From positions 1,240,001 through 1,304,000 of the forward strand of contig NZ_JBMSDV010000001.1 of the NCBI RefSeq assembly GCF_049445855.1: a stretch of 64,000 nt of DNA, in the 5' to 3' direction. The stretch is from JAGOCV01 sp049445855 (GTDB taxonomy: Bacteria; Pseudomonadota; Gammaproteobacteria; Burkholderiales; Burkholderiaceae_C). A program made the translations under genes and the position numbers. Shown one piece after another: positions 1 to 9,173 of this stretch. Position 1 is the first letter of the stretch. Every line of letters starts with the position of its first letter. The notes beneath the pieces are model-generated. The model was not told the origin of the DNA, did no database searches, and saw only the letters and a program-made list of their open reading frames with translations.

Positions 1-1
1 C

Positions 2-1174
2 AACTGGGGCTGGGGCACTATCGGCAAGCAGGCCGCCAACCGCCTGAGCCCGGACGCGCTGGCGCATTTCGCCAAGGTGAGCAAGGACGCGGACCTCACC
101 GACGACATGCTCGGCTGGAAGGTGCGCGCCGCACTTCGCGCCGGCAGCACGCCGCGCTGGCCGCTGGTGAAGGAAGCCATCCAGGCCATGAGTGCCGAGG
201 CCCGTCAGGACAGCACCTGGATTTACTGGAACGCCCGCGCGCTGCTGGCCACCGCGAAAAACGAGGCTGACAAAGCCGAAGCCACGAAGATGCTCGAGGG
301 CATCGCCGGCATGCGGGGCTTCTACGAACAGCTCGCACAGGAAGACCTGGGCCGCAGGATCACGCTGCCCGCCAAACCCGCCGTCCTCACGGCCGATGAA
401 ATGGCCGCTGCACGCCAGAACCTCGGCTTGAACCGCGGCCTGTACGCCATCCTCATCGGCCTGCGCAGCGAAGGCGTGCGCGAGTGGAACTACGCCACCA
501 ACCTGCACACACCCGGCGGCATGAACGACCGCGAACTGCTGGCCGCGGCCGACTTCGCCTGCCAGCGCGAAGTGTGGGACCGCTGCATCAACACCAGCGA
601 GCGCACGCGCGGCGTCATCGACGTGGAGCAGCGATTCCCCATGCCTTTCCACGACGCGGTGCTCAAGCGCACGGCCGAGATCGGCCTCGATCCGGCCTAC
701 GTGTACGGCCTCATCCGCCAGGAAAGCCGCTTCATCATGGATGCGCGCTCGGGCGTGGGCGCATCGGGCCTGATGCAGGTGATGCCAGCCACTGCGCGCT
801 GGACGGCAAAGAAAATCGGCCTCAACAATTTCACACAGGACCAGATCACCGACCGCGACACCAACATCGCCATCGGCACCGGCTACCTCAAGCTCGTGCT
901 CGACGACTTCCAGGGCTCGATGCCGCTGGCGGCCGCCGCCTACAACGCCGGCCCGGGCCGTCCGCGCAACTGGCGCAACGGCCCGATGCTGGAAGCCGCG
1001 ATCTGGGCCGAGAACGTGCCGTTCAGTGAAACGCGCGACTACGTGAAGAAGGTGCTGTCCAACACCGTGGTGTATTCGGCGCTCATCACGCGCCAGCCGC
1101 AATCGCTCAAGGGCCGGCTGGGCACCATCGGACCGCGCGAGGGCGCAGCACCGGAGAACAAGGACCTGCCCTGA
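2..1174 (+). CDS. Soluble lytic murein transglycosylase, 5' truncated by window edge
   Basis: The reading frame is open from base 2 to the TGA at 1172-1174, so the start lies outside the window; the GTG at 77 is internal because in-frame coding sequence continues upstream of it. The visible 390 residues are an alpha-helical superhelix region followed by a C-terminal SLT domain. The domain shows the catalytic glutamate in 'QESRF' (about nt 722), then 'GLMQVMPATA' and 'YNAGPGRP', the three signatures of Slt/MltC/E-type goose-lysozyme folds. Enzymes of this family cleave the MurNAc-GlcNAc bond of peptidoglycan in the periplasm to give 1,6-anhydro-muropeptides. It ends 21 bp before a convergent gene. 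The family call is secure; the exact Slt70 subtype is not testable without the N-terminus. Confidence 0.93.
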   Translation, partial: NWGWGTIGKQAANRLSPDALAHFAKVSKDADLTDDMLGWKVRAALRAGSTPRWPLVKEAIQAMSAEARQDSTWIYWNARALLATAKNEADKAEATKMLEGIAGMRGFYEQLAQEDLGRRITLPAKPAVLTADEMAAARQNLGLNRGLYAILIGLRSEGVREWNYATNLHTPGGMNDRELLAAADFACQREVWDRCINTSERTRGVIDVEQRFPMPFHDAVLKRTAEIGLDPAYVYGLIRQESRFIMDARSGVGASGLMQVMPATARWTAKKIGLNNFTQDQITDRDTNIAIGTGYLKLVLDDFQGSMPLAAAAYNAGPGRPRNWRNGPMLEAAIWAENVPFSETRDYVKKVLSNTVVYSALITRQPQSLKGRLGTIGPREGAAPENKDLP

Positions 1175-1195
1175 CGGGCACGTCCAGGCGCTGCG

Positions 1196-2299
1196 TCAGG
1201 CGCGTCCGGACAGCCCGTCCACCGCCTGGAACATCGACTGCCGCGCCTGGCTGACGATCTGGCCCTTCCAGCTGTCGGTGTCGGTGTAGAACGCGTCCAT
1301 CATGTCCTGCTTGATCTGCGCGGCCAGCGCAGCGGGCGCATGCGGGTGCTTGTTCAGCCAGTGGTCACCACGCAGCGCCTGCATCACGGCCAGAACCGGC
1401 TGCGTGCCGTACTCCATGGCGATGCCGGTGTACTCGGCCTGCGGGCATTCCTCGTACATGCAGTTCCACATCAGGCCTGTCAGGAAGGCCGAGGTGGATG
1501 AGCCGTCGTAGATCGACGTGATCGGTGTCGCACCGTTGCCACCCCACCACGCCTTGGCGCGCGCATAGGCAACGTCGTCGTCGCGGCAGGCGAAGATGCG
1601 CTCGCCGTGTCCGTTCGGGCCAAGACCGGTGTGAATGTCGATCCACGCCAGGCGCTCGACCTTCTGGCCATGCGCGCGCAGCACTTTGCGGATGGTCTGG
1701 TTGCTCCAGGTCGGCGCCTTGCCACCGAAGAACAGGCCATCCTCGAACTCGTACTGACCGCCGGAGATGGCCGACTGGTAGGCTTTCTCGCCGCGCTCGG
1801 CAATGAACTTGCCGATGGCCGCGATGTTGGCCTCATCGGGTGGCCACACCTCGGGCAGCAACAGCGAATGGATCTCGCGATAGCCGGCATTCACCGGAAG
1901 CGGCTTCGAGAAATCGTGGAAGTTGCGGTTGAGGTCCACGTTCTCTTGCGTCACGCGCCGCACATGCGAGAAACCGTAGGGATTGAGCGCGTGCACATAG
2001 AGCACAGCCACGCCTTGATCGAGCGCCTTCCTGCGCCACTCGGCGTCGTGCAGCGCATGCACCTGCACGCCCGTGCCGCAGTAGCCCTCGACACCATGGC
2101 AGGCACTCGTGATGACCAGCAGGCTTTTCGCGTCGGCAGGGCCTTCGCGCGCCACGTCCATGGCCAGCACCTCGCCATCACGCCCCTTGAGCGGATGCAC
2201 ATGCGACTCGACCTGCAACCCTGCCGCCGAGGCGGCTTCGAGGAACTTGGTACGGGCTTCGCGGTAGGAAGAGGAGAAGGATTCGACGACGCCGATCAT
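1196..2299 (-). CDS. M14-like zinc carboxypeptidase (DUF2817 family)
   Basis: This 367-residue protein begins at the ATG at 2299, which overlaps the stop of the upstream amidohydrolase in an ATGA arrangement, so the two are probably translationally coupled. The sequence has the zinc-carboxypeptidase pattern of DUF2817: His68 and Glu71 in 'SACHGVEGYCG', a later His223 in 'DIHTGLGPNG', and a candidate general-base glutamate (Glu296) in 'GIAMEYGTQ'. No signal peptide is visible, so it is probably cytosolic. The family is predicted to hydrolyse peptides or amide-linked compounds, but the substrate is unknown. Pairing with an M20 amidohydrolase suggests a shared role in using peptides or N-acyl amino acids; this is inferred from context only. 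Confidence 0.85.
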   Translation of the reverse strand: MIGVVESFSSSYREARTKFLEAASAAGLQVESHVHPLKGRDGEVLAMDVAREGPADAKSLLVITSACHGVEGYCGTGVQVHALHDAEWRRKALDQGVAVLYVHALNPYGFSHVRRVTQENVDLNRNFHDFSKPLPVNAGYREIHSLLLPEVWPPDEANIAAIGKFIAERGEKAYQSAISGGQYEFEDGLFFGGKAPTWSNQTIRKVLRAHGQKVERLAWIDIHTGLGPNGHGERIFACRDDDVAYARAKAWWGGNGATPITSIYDGSSTSAFLTGLMWNCMYEECPQAEYTGIAMEYGTQPVLAVMQALRGDHWLNKHPHAPAALAAQIKQDMMDAFYTDTDSWKGQIVSQARQSMFQAVDGLSGRA

Positions 2300-3549
2300 G
2301 CCGCCACCCTGGCGGCCATCGATGCGGCGCTGGCTTGCGCGCCCTTGCGCGTCTCGTCGGTGGCGAACCATTGCTCGACCAGTTGCACCCAGTAGGTGGC
2401 CCCCAGCGGGATCAGGTCATCATTGAAGTCATAACTCGGGTTGTGCAGCATGCAAGGCCCGCCGCCGTGGCCCATCTCGCGGTGACGGCCGTCGCCGTTG
2501 GCGATGAAGCAGTAGGCGCCGGGCCTGGCCTGCAGCATGAAGGAAAAGTCTTCCGCGCCCATCGTGGGCTCCTGAACGGCGACGTTCTCCGCGCCGACGA
2601 CGGAAGCCATCACCTTGCGGGCGAACTCGGCCTCGTTGTGCGAGTTGACCGTGGGCGGGTAGTTGCGGATGAACTCGAACTCGCAGGTCGCGTCGTGTGC
2701 CGCGCACACGTGCTCGGCCACCTGCTGCATGCGTTTCTCGATCAGGTCCAGCACCTCCAGCGTGAAGGTGCGCACCGTGCCCTGCAGCTCGCAGCTATCG
2801 GGAACGACGTTGGTGGCCTCGCCCGCATGGATCATCGTTACCGAGATCACGCCGGCGTCGATCGGCTTCTTGTTGCGGCTGATGATGGTCTGGAAGGCCT
2901 GCACCATCTGGCAGGCGATCGGCACCGGGTCGATGCCGTTGTGCGGCAGCGCGGCATGGCTGCCCTTGCCGCGGATCGTGATCTTGAACTCGTTGCTCGA
3001 CGCCATGACCGGGCCCGGGCTCACCGCGAACTTGCCGACCTGCTCGCCCGGCCAGTTGTGCATGCCGAACACGGCTTCGACCGGGAACTGCTCGAACAAG
3101 CCGTCCTTGATCATCTCGCGCGCGCCGCCGCCGCCTTCTTCAGCCGGCTGGAAGATCAGGTAGACCGTGCCGTCGAAATTGCGGTGCTTCGCCAGATGCT
3201 GCGCGGCCGCCAGCAGCATGGCGGTGTGGCCGTCATGGCCGCAGGCGTGCATCTTGCCCGTGTGCTTGCTCGCGTGGTCGAAAGTATTGAATTCCTGCAT
3301 GGGCAGCGCATCCATGTCGGCACGCAGGCCGATGGCCCTGTCGCTCGTGCCGTTCTTCACGATGCCCACGACCCCGGTGGTGCCCATGCCGCGGTGGATG
3401 GGGATGCCCCACTCCGTCAGCTTGGCCGCCACCAGGTCGGCAGTGCGGTTTTCTTCGAAACAGAGTTCGGGATGGGCGTGGATGTCGCGGCGGATGGCTG
3501 CGATCCCGGCCGCCTGGGTGACGAGGGAATCGATGACTTTCATGGTCAC
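2296..3549 (-). CDS. M20 family amidohydrolase (hippurate hydrolase/aminoacylase-like)
   Basis: The product is about 415-417 residues. Either the GTG at 3549, which has AAAGGGA seven bases upstream, or the ATG at 3543 could start it. M20D hallmarks are visible: 'RRDIHAHPEL' near residue 20, 'LRADMDALP' near 76, the metal-binding 'HACGHDGHTA' (residues 101-110) and 'PAEEGGGG' with the catalytic glutamates near 137. Relatives hydrolyse N-acyl amino acids such as hippurate and N-acetyl amino acids in the cytosol. It is the first gene of a two-gene minus-strand operon with the DUF2817 peptidase and is divergent from argE, with about 22 bp between the two starts, so the promoters must overlap. The exact substrate is not deducible. 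Confidence 0.92.
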   Translation of the reverse strand: MTMKVIDSLVTQAAGIAAIRRDIHAHPELCFEENRTADLVAAKLTEWGIPIHRGMGTTGVVGIVKNGTSDRAIGLRADMDALPMQEFNTFDHASKHTGKMHACGHDGHTAMLLAAAQHLAKHRNFDGTVYLIFQPAEEGGGGAREMIKDGLFEQFPVEAVFGMHNWPGEQVGKFAVSPGPVMASSNEFKITIRGKGSHAALPHNGIDPVPIACQMVQAFQTIISRNKKPIDAGVISVTMIHAGEATNVVPDSCELQGTVRTFTLEVLDLIEKRMQQVAEHVCAAHDATCEFEFIRNYPPTVNSHNEAEFARKVMASVVGAENVAVQEPTMGAEDFSFMLQARPGAYCFIANGDGRHREMGHGGGPCMLHNPSYDFNDDLIPLGATYWVQLVEQWFATDETRKGAQASAASMAARVAA

Positions 3550-3571
3550 AGTCTATTCCCTTTGCAGCAAA

Positions 3572-4738
3572 ATGGCTCTCATGCTTTCTTCTCACAGCCT
3601 CGAACTCGTGCAAACCCTCGTGCGCATGAACACGGTGAGCGACCGCTCCAACCTGGAACTGATCCACTTCATCCGCGACGAGCTCGCGAAGCTGGGCGTG
3701 AAAAGCCGGCTGACCTTCAACGCCGACAAGACCAAGGCCAACCTGTTCGCCACGCTGGGCGAAGGCAAACCGGCCGGCATCATCCTCTCGGGCCACACCG
3801 ACACCGTGCCATGGGACGGGCAGGCCTGGACGGTCGACCCGCTGTCGGCCACGGTGAAGGACGGCAAGCTGCTCGGGCGCGGCTCGGCCGACATGAAGAG
3901 CTTCATCGCGCTCGCCGTCGCGCACGCGAAGGCGTTCCTCGAAAGCCCCGCGCCTTTTGCCATCCACTACGCATTCACCTATGAGGAAGAGATCGGCTGC
4001 TTCGGCGTGAAGGAGCTGATTGCCGACCTTCGCGACACCGGTGTGCAACCGCTGGCCTGCATCGTGGGCGAGCCGACGCTGATGATCCCCGCCATCGCGC
4101 ACAAGGGCGTGTACCGCTACAAGTGCTGCGTGCGCGGCAAGGAAGCGCATTCGTCGCTCACGCCGCAATCGGTGAACGCCATCGAGATGGCCGCGCGCGT
4201 GATCGGCAAGCTGCGGGACATGGCCGAGGGTTTCGAGCGCGATGAACCGCGCTACGACGGTTTCGACGTGCCCTTCTCCACGGCGAGCGTGGGCCAGTTC
4301 CATGGCGGCATCGCCGACAACGTGGTGCCGCGCGATGCCGAATTCCGCTACGAATTCCGCGACCTGCCGACAGCAGATGCGCGCGCCATGCAATCCGAGG
4401 TGGTCGCCCATGCGCGCTCGCTGGAGCCGGGGATGAAGCGTGTCGCAGCCGATGCGGGCTTCAGCTTCGAGACGATCTGCGAAATCCCGAGTTTCCTCGG
4501 CTCGGCCTCGGACCCGGTGACGCGACTGGCGCAGCGTTTGTCTGGCGAGTCGGGCACGACGCTGGTGGCCTTCGGTACCGAGGCCGGGCTGTTCAGGCAG
4601 TCCGGAATTCCGACGGTGGTGTGCGGGCCCGGCAGCATCGTGCAGGCCCATCAGCCCGATGAGTTCGTGACGCTGGAGCAGCTCGAACGCTGCGAGAAAT
4701 TCATGCTGGGGCTGGCCGGGATCCGCGAGATCGGCTGA
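3572..4738 (+). CDS. argE: Acetylornithine deacetylase
   Basis: ArgE removes the acetyl group from N2-acetylornithine to give ornithine in arginine synthesis. The 388-residue protein is the usual length for the family. The ATG at 3572 (or 3581) is preferred; the open frame extends further upstream, but that part lies antisense to the neighbouring amidohydrolase and is spurious. The dinuclear-metal peptidase residues of M20A are present: His75 in 'GHTDTVPWDG', Asp108 in 'GSADMKSF', and Glu139-140 in 'YEEEIGCFG'. It faces away from the M20D amidohydrolase and converges with an ABC solute-receptor gene 22 bp downstream. The ArgE versus related M20 deacylase call rests on overall resemblance to the ArgE subgroup and is good but not certain. 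Confidence 0.87.
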   Translation: MALMLSSHSLELVQTLVRMNTVSDRSNLELIHFIRDELAKLGVKSRLTFNADKTKANLFATLGEGKPAGIILSGHTDTVPWDGQAWTVDPLSATVKDGKLLGRGSADMKSFIALAVAHAKAFLESPAPFAIHYAFTYEEEIGCFGVKELIADLRDTGVQPLACIVGEPTLMIPAIAHKGVYRYKCCVRGKEAHSSLTPQSVNAIEMAARVIGKLRDMAEGFERDEPRYDGFDVPFSTASVGQFHGGIADNVVPRDAEFRYEFRDLPTADARAMQSEVVAHARSLEPGMKRVAADAGFSFETICEIPSFLGSASDPVTRLAQRLSGESGTTLVAFGTEAGLFRQSGIPTVVCGPGSIVQAHQPDEFVTLEQLERCEKFMLGLAGIREIG

Positions 4739-4760
4739 CCCCGCAGCGCGGCTTCGGGCC

Positions 4761-5891
4761 TCAGGTCCGCACCCGGCCGTCCCCGGTCAGCATCGACAGC
4801 TCGACGAAGGTGGATGCCACGTGGTTCTTCGAAGAGAACGACACGTTGAACCCGCCGAACTGCTGGTTCTCGATCGACTCCAGTGCGGAAATCATGCCGT
4901 CGGCGGTCGGCTTGCCGCTGGTGCGACGCAACCCTTCGGCAAACACCTTGGCGGCCAGGTAGCCCTCCATGCTCGAGAAGTTGGCCTGCGCCTCGCCGCC
5001 CGCCTTCTTCACCGCATCGACAAACTCGCGCGCAATCGCGCGGGCGGGGTTGTAGGGCGACGGCATGACCTGCGACACCACCACGCCCGCGCCGTCCTTG
5101 CCCAGCGCATCGGCCAGCGCCTGCGTGCCGACGAACGACACGTTGTGGAACGTCCCGCCATACCCCGCCTTGCGCGCGGCACGGATGAAGGCAGCACACG
5201 AGTTGTAGGCGCTGATCTGCACGACGGCATCGGGCGCAGCGGCGATGATCGTCTTCACGGCGGCATCGACGGCCACCGTGTTGCGCTCCACCGTGGCCGT
5301 GGCCACCGGCTTGAGGTTGAGGGCCTCGAGCGCGAGCGTCACGCCGTCGAGCCCGGCCTTGCCATAGGCGTCGTTCTGGTGGAAGACCGCGATCTTCTTC
5401 AGGCCGAGGTTGGTCAGCTGGCGGACGATGAGCGCCGTCTCGTCGTTGTACGAGGCGCGCAGGTGAAAGGCGTAACGATTGAACGGCTGGCGCAGACCCA
5501 TCGCGCCGGTGAACGGCGCGAAGAATGGCACCTTGTCCTTGGTGGCCAGCGGCAACGCGGCCAGACTGGTGGGCGTGCCGATGTAACCGAACAGCGAAAA
5601 CACGTCGTCGGCGATGAACTTGCGCGTGTTTTCGGCGCACCGGTCGGGCTCATAGCCGTCGTCCATGGTGCGGATTTCCACCTGGCGGCGTCCAGTGCCA
5701 GCCTGCGCGTTGTACAGGTCGAAGAAGACCTTGGCACCTTGGTGGAACTGGATCCCCAGTTGGGCTGCCGGGCCGGTGAACGGCGCCGATTGCCCCAGGA
5801 TGATCTTCCCGTCGCCCTGGGCACGGGCCAGCTCGAAGCTGCCCACCAGGGCGGCTGCACCACCCACTGAAAAATGACGTCTGTTCAGCAC
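4761..5891 (-). CDS. ABC transporter solute-binding protein, LivJ/Peripla_BP_6 type
   Basis: A 376-residue periplasmic binding protein of the branched-chain amino-acid receptor type, with an N-terminal export signal containing a twin-arginine-like 'NRRHFSV' followed by a hydrophobic stretch and 'ARAQ'. The mature protein opens with 'GKIILGQSAPFTGPAAQLG', typical of this fold. I chose the GTG at 5891 because a GGGGGA tract lies just upstream; an in-frame TTG at 5909 is less convincing. No permease or ATPase adjoins it, so it is an orphan receptor that may share a transporter encoded elsewhere. Orphan receptors of this kind are common in Burkholderiales. The ligand cannot be read from the sequence. 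Confidence 0.9.
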   Translation of the reverse strand: MLNRRHFSVGGAAALVGSFELARAQGDGKIILGQSAPFTGPAAQLGIQFHQGAKVFFDLYNAQAGTGRRQVEIRTMDDGYEPDRCAENTRKFIADDVFSLFGYIGTPTSLAALPLATKDKVPFFAPFTGAMGLRQPFNRYAFHLRASYNDETALIVRQLTNLGLKKIAVFHQNDAYGKAGLDGVTLALEALNLKPVATATVERNTVAVDAAVKTIIAAAPDAVVQISAYNSCAAFIRAARKAGYGGTFHNVSFVGTQALADALGKDGAGVVVSQVMPSPYNPARAIAREFVDAVKKAGGEAQANFSSMEGYLAAKVFAEGLRRTSGKPTADGMISALESIENQQFGGFNVSFSSKNHVASTFVELSMLTGDGRVRT

Positions 5892-5948
5892 GATTCCCCC
5901 GCTCTGCAATACGAGCCATACTTTGAGACCGAATGTAGACTAAAAACC

Positions 5949-8057
5949 ATGCATCCCGCCACTGCCGATGCGACCGGTACTTCCGTCCGTGAAGTACTGG
6001 GCGCCTGCCCCCACGATTGTCCTGACACCTGTTCGTTCATCACCACGGTGAAGGACGGGCGCGCCATGCGCGTGCAAGGCAACCCGGCCCATGCACACAC
6101 GGCGGGCGCGCTGTGTGCCAAGGTCTCGCGGTACGTGGATCGCACGTATCACCCCGACCGGCTCACCCGGCCGCTCCGGCGCACCGGGCCCAAGGGCTCG
6201 GGTCAGTTCGAGCCGGTGGGCTGGGACGAGGCGCTGGACGACATCGCGCAGCGCCTGTCCGCCATCGCACGGCGCGATCCGCAGGCCATCGTGCCCTACA
6301 GCTATGCGGGCACGATGGGCCTGGTGCAGGCCGAGGGCATGGCGGCGCGCTTCTTCCACAAGCTTGGCGCGTCGCTGCTGGACCGCACCATCTGCGCGGC
6401 GGCCGGCACCGAAGGTGTCACGCAGACGCTGGGCGGCAAGGTCGGCATGCGCGTCGAATACTTCGCCGAGTCCGAACTCATCCTGATCTGGGGCAGCAAC
6501 TCCATCGCGAGCAACCTGCACTTCTGGCGCTATGCGCAACAGGCCAAGCGCAACGGCGCGCGGCTGGTGTGCATCGACCCGCGCCGCTCGGAAACGGCAG
6601 AGAAGTGCCACGAGCACATCGCGCTTCGCCCCGGCACCGACGCGGCGCTCGCACTTGCGCTGATGCACGAGCTCGACGTGAACGGCTGGCTCGACGACGA
6701 CTACATCGCCAACCACACGCTGGGCTGGGACGGCCTGCGTGAGCGCGCGCGGCGGTGGCCGGTGGAGCGCGCCGCCGGCGTGTGCGGCGTTCCTGACGGG
6801 CAGATCCGCGCACTCGCGCGTGCCTGGGGCACCACGAAGCGTGCCGCCATCCGCCTGAACTACGGCATGCAACGCGTGCGCGGCGGTGGCAACGCGGTCC
6901 GGGCCATCGCCTGCCTGCCCGCGCTCACGGGTGCCTGGCGGCATCGCGCGGGCGGCCTGCTGCTGTCGAGTTCCGGGCAGTTCCCGGTGAACGGCGCGGC
7001 GCTGCAGCGGCGCGACCTGCTCGGCGGCCGCTCGCCGCGCACCATCAACATGAGCACCATCGGGAACGCGCTGCTCGAAAAAGGCTCGCCTGCGTTCGGC
7101 CCGAAGATCGAGGCGCTCGTCGTCTACAACAGCAACCCGGTCGCTGTGGCGCCGGAGTCCGGCAAGGTCGTGCAGGGCTTTTCGCGCGACGACCTCTTCA
7201 CCGTCGTGCTCGAACACTTCCAGACCGACACGGCCGACTATGCGGACTACGTGCTGCCGGCCACGACGCAACTCGAACACTGGGACGTGCACCTGTCCTA
7301 CGGCCATACCGACGCGCTGCTCAACCGGCCGGCCATCGCACCCGTCGGCGACTCGCGCAGCAACCACGACATCTTCCGCGCGCTGGCCACACGCATGGGT
7401 TTCGACGAGCCCTGCTTCGACGACACCGACGAGGCGATGTGCCGGCAGGCATACGGCGACGCGGTGGATTTCGACGTGTTGCTGCGCCAGGGCTTCGCCA
7501 CCCTGCCACTGCCAGAAGCGCCCTTCGCGCACGGCAATTTCCCCACGCCCTCGGGCAAATGCGAGTTCCACAGCGAGCGGCTGGCGCGTGCGGGCATGGA
7601 CCCGCTGCCCGACCATCTGCCCAACCATGAACTCGCCGGCACTTCGCCACACTATCCGCTGGCCATGATCTCCCCGCCCGCGCGCAACTTCCTGAATTCG
7701 ACCTTCGTCAACGTGAAGAGCCTGCGCGACATCGAGCGCGAGCCGCTGCTCGAAATCCATGGGGACGATGCCGCAGCGCGCGGCATCGCCGACGGCTCGG
7801 TGGTGCGCGTGTTCAACGACCGCGGCGAATACCACTGCAAGGCACACGTGACCGACCGCGCGCGGCCCGGTGTCGTGCACGGCCTGGGCATCTGGTGGCG
7901 CAAGTTCGGACTGGACGGCACCAACGTCAACCAGCTCACGAGCCAGAAGCTCACCGACCTCGGCCGCGGCCCGGTGTTCTACGACTGCCTCGTCGAGGTG
8001 GCGCCCGTCGTCGATGCGCCCGTCATGGACGCGCCGGCCGCGAAAGTGACGGCATGA
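5949..8057 (+). CDS. Molybdopterin-dependent oxidoreductase (DMSO reductase superfamily)
   Basis: A 702-residue protein with an N-terminal 4Fe-4S motif made by Cys20, Cys24, Cys28 ('CPHDCPDTC') and Cys56, then the molybdopterin oxidoreductase core ('LIWGSNSIASN', 'RLVCIDPRRS') and a C-terminal molydopterin-dinucleotide-binding domain ('NFLNSTFVN', 'LLEIHGDDAAARG'). There is no Tat signal, so it is probably cytoplasmic. Cys149 in 'TICAAAGTEG' lies in the usual cofactor region. The ATG at 5949 is the start that leaves a short divergent promoter gap to the receptor gene. It overlaps the next gene by ATGA. The family includes formate dehydrogenase-, thiosulfate- and polysulfide-reductase-like enzymes, and I cannot assign the substrate. 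No electron-transfer subunit is adjacent. Confidence 0.9.
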   Translation: MHPATADATGTSVREVLGACPHDCPDTCSFITTVKDGRAMRVQGNPAHAHTAGALCAKVSRYVDRTYHPDRLTRPLRRTGPKGSGQFEPVGWDEALDDIAQRLSAIARRDPQAIVPYSYAGTMGLVQAEGMAARFFHKLGASLLDRTICAAAGTEGVTQTLGGKVGMRVEYFAESELILIWGSNSIASNLHFWRYAQQAKRNGARLVCIDPRRSETAEKCHEHIALRPGTDAALALALMHELDVNGWLDDDYIANHTLGWDGLRERARRWPVERAAGVCGVPDGQIRALARAWGTTKRAAIRLNYGMQRVRGGGNAVRAIACLPALTGAWRHRAGGLLLSSSGQFPVNGAALQRRDLLGGRSPRTINMSTIGNALLEKGSPAFGPKIEALVVYNSNPVAVAPESGKVVQGFSRDDLFTVVLEHFQTDTADYADYVLPATTQLEHWDVHLSYGHTDALLNRPAIAPVGDSRSNHDIFRALATRMGFDEPCFDDTDEAMCRQAYGDAVDFDVLLRQGFATLPLPEAPFAHGNFPTPSGKCEFHSERLARAGMDPLPDHLPNHELAGTSPHYPLAMISPPARNFLNSTFVNVKSLRDIEREPLLEIHGDDAAARGIADGSVVRVFNDRGEYHCKAHVTDRARPGVVHGLGIWWRKFGLDGTNVNQLTSQKLTDLGRGPVFYDCLVEVAPVVDAPVMDAPAAKVTA

Positions 8058-9148
8058 CGCGAGGCAAGGGCCGTTGGCTCGTTGCGGCCAGTGCGGCGGG
8101 CATGGTCATCCTGGCCTTCTCGCTCAGCGGCTGCGCCAACCTGGGCTACTACTGGCAATCCGCCAGCGGACACATGAAGCTCATGAATGCCGCGCGGCCC
8201 GTGCCCGAATGGCTGGCCGACAGCACGACGCCTGAAGCATTGAAAGCGCGCCTCGCACTCAGCCAGCGCATCCGCGATTTCGCCGTGAACGAATTGCACC
8301 TGCCCGACAACCCCAGCTACCGCCGCTACGCCGACCTGCATCGCAGCGCCGCCGTCTGGAACGTCGTTGCGGCGCCGCCGTATTCGCTCACGCTCAAGAC
8401 GTGGTGCTTTCCGGTGACGGGTTGCGTGGGCTATCGCGGCTATTTCGACCAGGCCGCCGCGCAGGCCGAGGCCGACGCACTGCGCGCAGAAGGAATGGAG
8501 TCGTCGGTCTACGGCGTGCCCGCGTATTCGACGCTCGGCTGGCTCAACTGGCTCGGCGGCGACCCGCTGCTCAACACCTTCATCGGCTACCCGGAAGGTG
8601 AACTTGCGCGCCTCATCTTCCACGAACTCGCGCACCAGGTCGTCTATGCGAAGGACGACACGATGTTCAACGAATCCTTCGCCACGGCCGTGGAGCGGCT
8701 GGGCGGCCAGATGTGGCTCGGCACGCGCGCATCCGATGCGGCGCGGCGCGAATACGAGCAGTTCGACACGCGGCGCAAGACCTTCCGCGGTCTGCTGCTG
8801 GACACGCGCCGGCAACTCCAGTCGGTCTACGGAGATGAGAGTGCCAGCACGCAGGACAAGGAAGCGCGCAAGCAACGCGCGATGGAAGACTTCCGCGCCC
8901 GCTACGCCCGGATCAAGCAGGGCTGGGACGGATTCGCGGGCTACGATCCGTTCGTCGCGCGCACCAACAACGCAACGCTCGGCGCGCAGGCGGTGTACGA
9001 CGAACTCGTGCCCGGCTTCGAAGCCCTGTTCGAACGCGAAGGCCGCAACTGGCCGCGCTTCTATGATGCGGTGAAGAAGCTGGCGGAGCTGCCGCGCGCC
9101 GAACGCCATGAGCGTCTGACGGCCCCGATGAAAACACCCGCATCCTGA
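8054..9148 (+). CDS. Predicted lipoprotein aminopeptidase (COG4324-type, HELAH zinc site)
   Basis: The 364-residue product starts at the ATG at 8054, overlapping the preceding stop by four bases. Its N-terminus is a lipoprotein signal with lipobox 'LSGC' (Cys27), so it should be anchored in an envelope membrane. A zinc-peptidase motif 'HELAHQ' near residue 190 is followed about 17 residues later by 'NESFATAVE', which supplies a further glutamate. This matches the predicted-aminopeptidase family PF10023. Coupling to the molybdopterin enzyme may only reflect co-transcription. The peptide substrate is unknown and the function is predicted from the fold alone. Confidence 0.82.
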   Translation: MTRGKGRWLVAASAAGMVILAFSLSGCANLGYYWQSASGHMKLMNAARPVPEWLADSTTPEALKARLALSQRIRDFAVNELHLPDNPSYRRYADLHRSAAVWNVVAAPPYSLTLKTWCFPVTGCVGYRGYFDQAAAQAEADALRAEGMESSVYGVPAYSTLGWLNWLGGDPLLNTFIGYPEGELARLIFHELAHQVVYAKDDTMFNESFATAVERLGGQMWLGTRASDAARREYEQFDTRRKTFRGLLLDTRRQLQSVYGDESASTQDKEARKQRAMEDFRARYARIKQGWDGFAGYDPFVARTNNATLGAQAVYDELVPGFEALFEREGRNWPRFYDAVKKLAELPRAERHERLTAPMKTPAS

Positions 9149-9173
9149 AACATCCGAGCACCTGGAGACTTCC

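Noticed and set aside
77..1174. GTG at 77 as the start of the lytic transglycosylase
   Set aside because: The frame is open with family-like sequence from base 2, so the gene begins before the window.
2335..3984. 549-codon open frame on the plus strand over the amidohydrolase
   Set aside because: It is antisense to a gene with clear M20 motifs, is rich in Arg/Ala/His as expected for a complementary frame in high-GC DNA, and has no recognisable domain.
5949..8057. Assignment as formate dehydrogenase
   Set aside because: The Fe-S and cofactor motifs are shared by the whole superfamily, and no formate-specific partner genes are adjacent.
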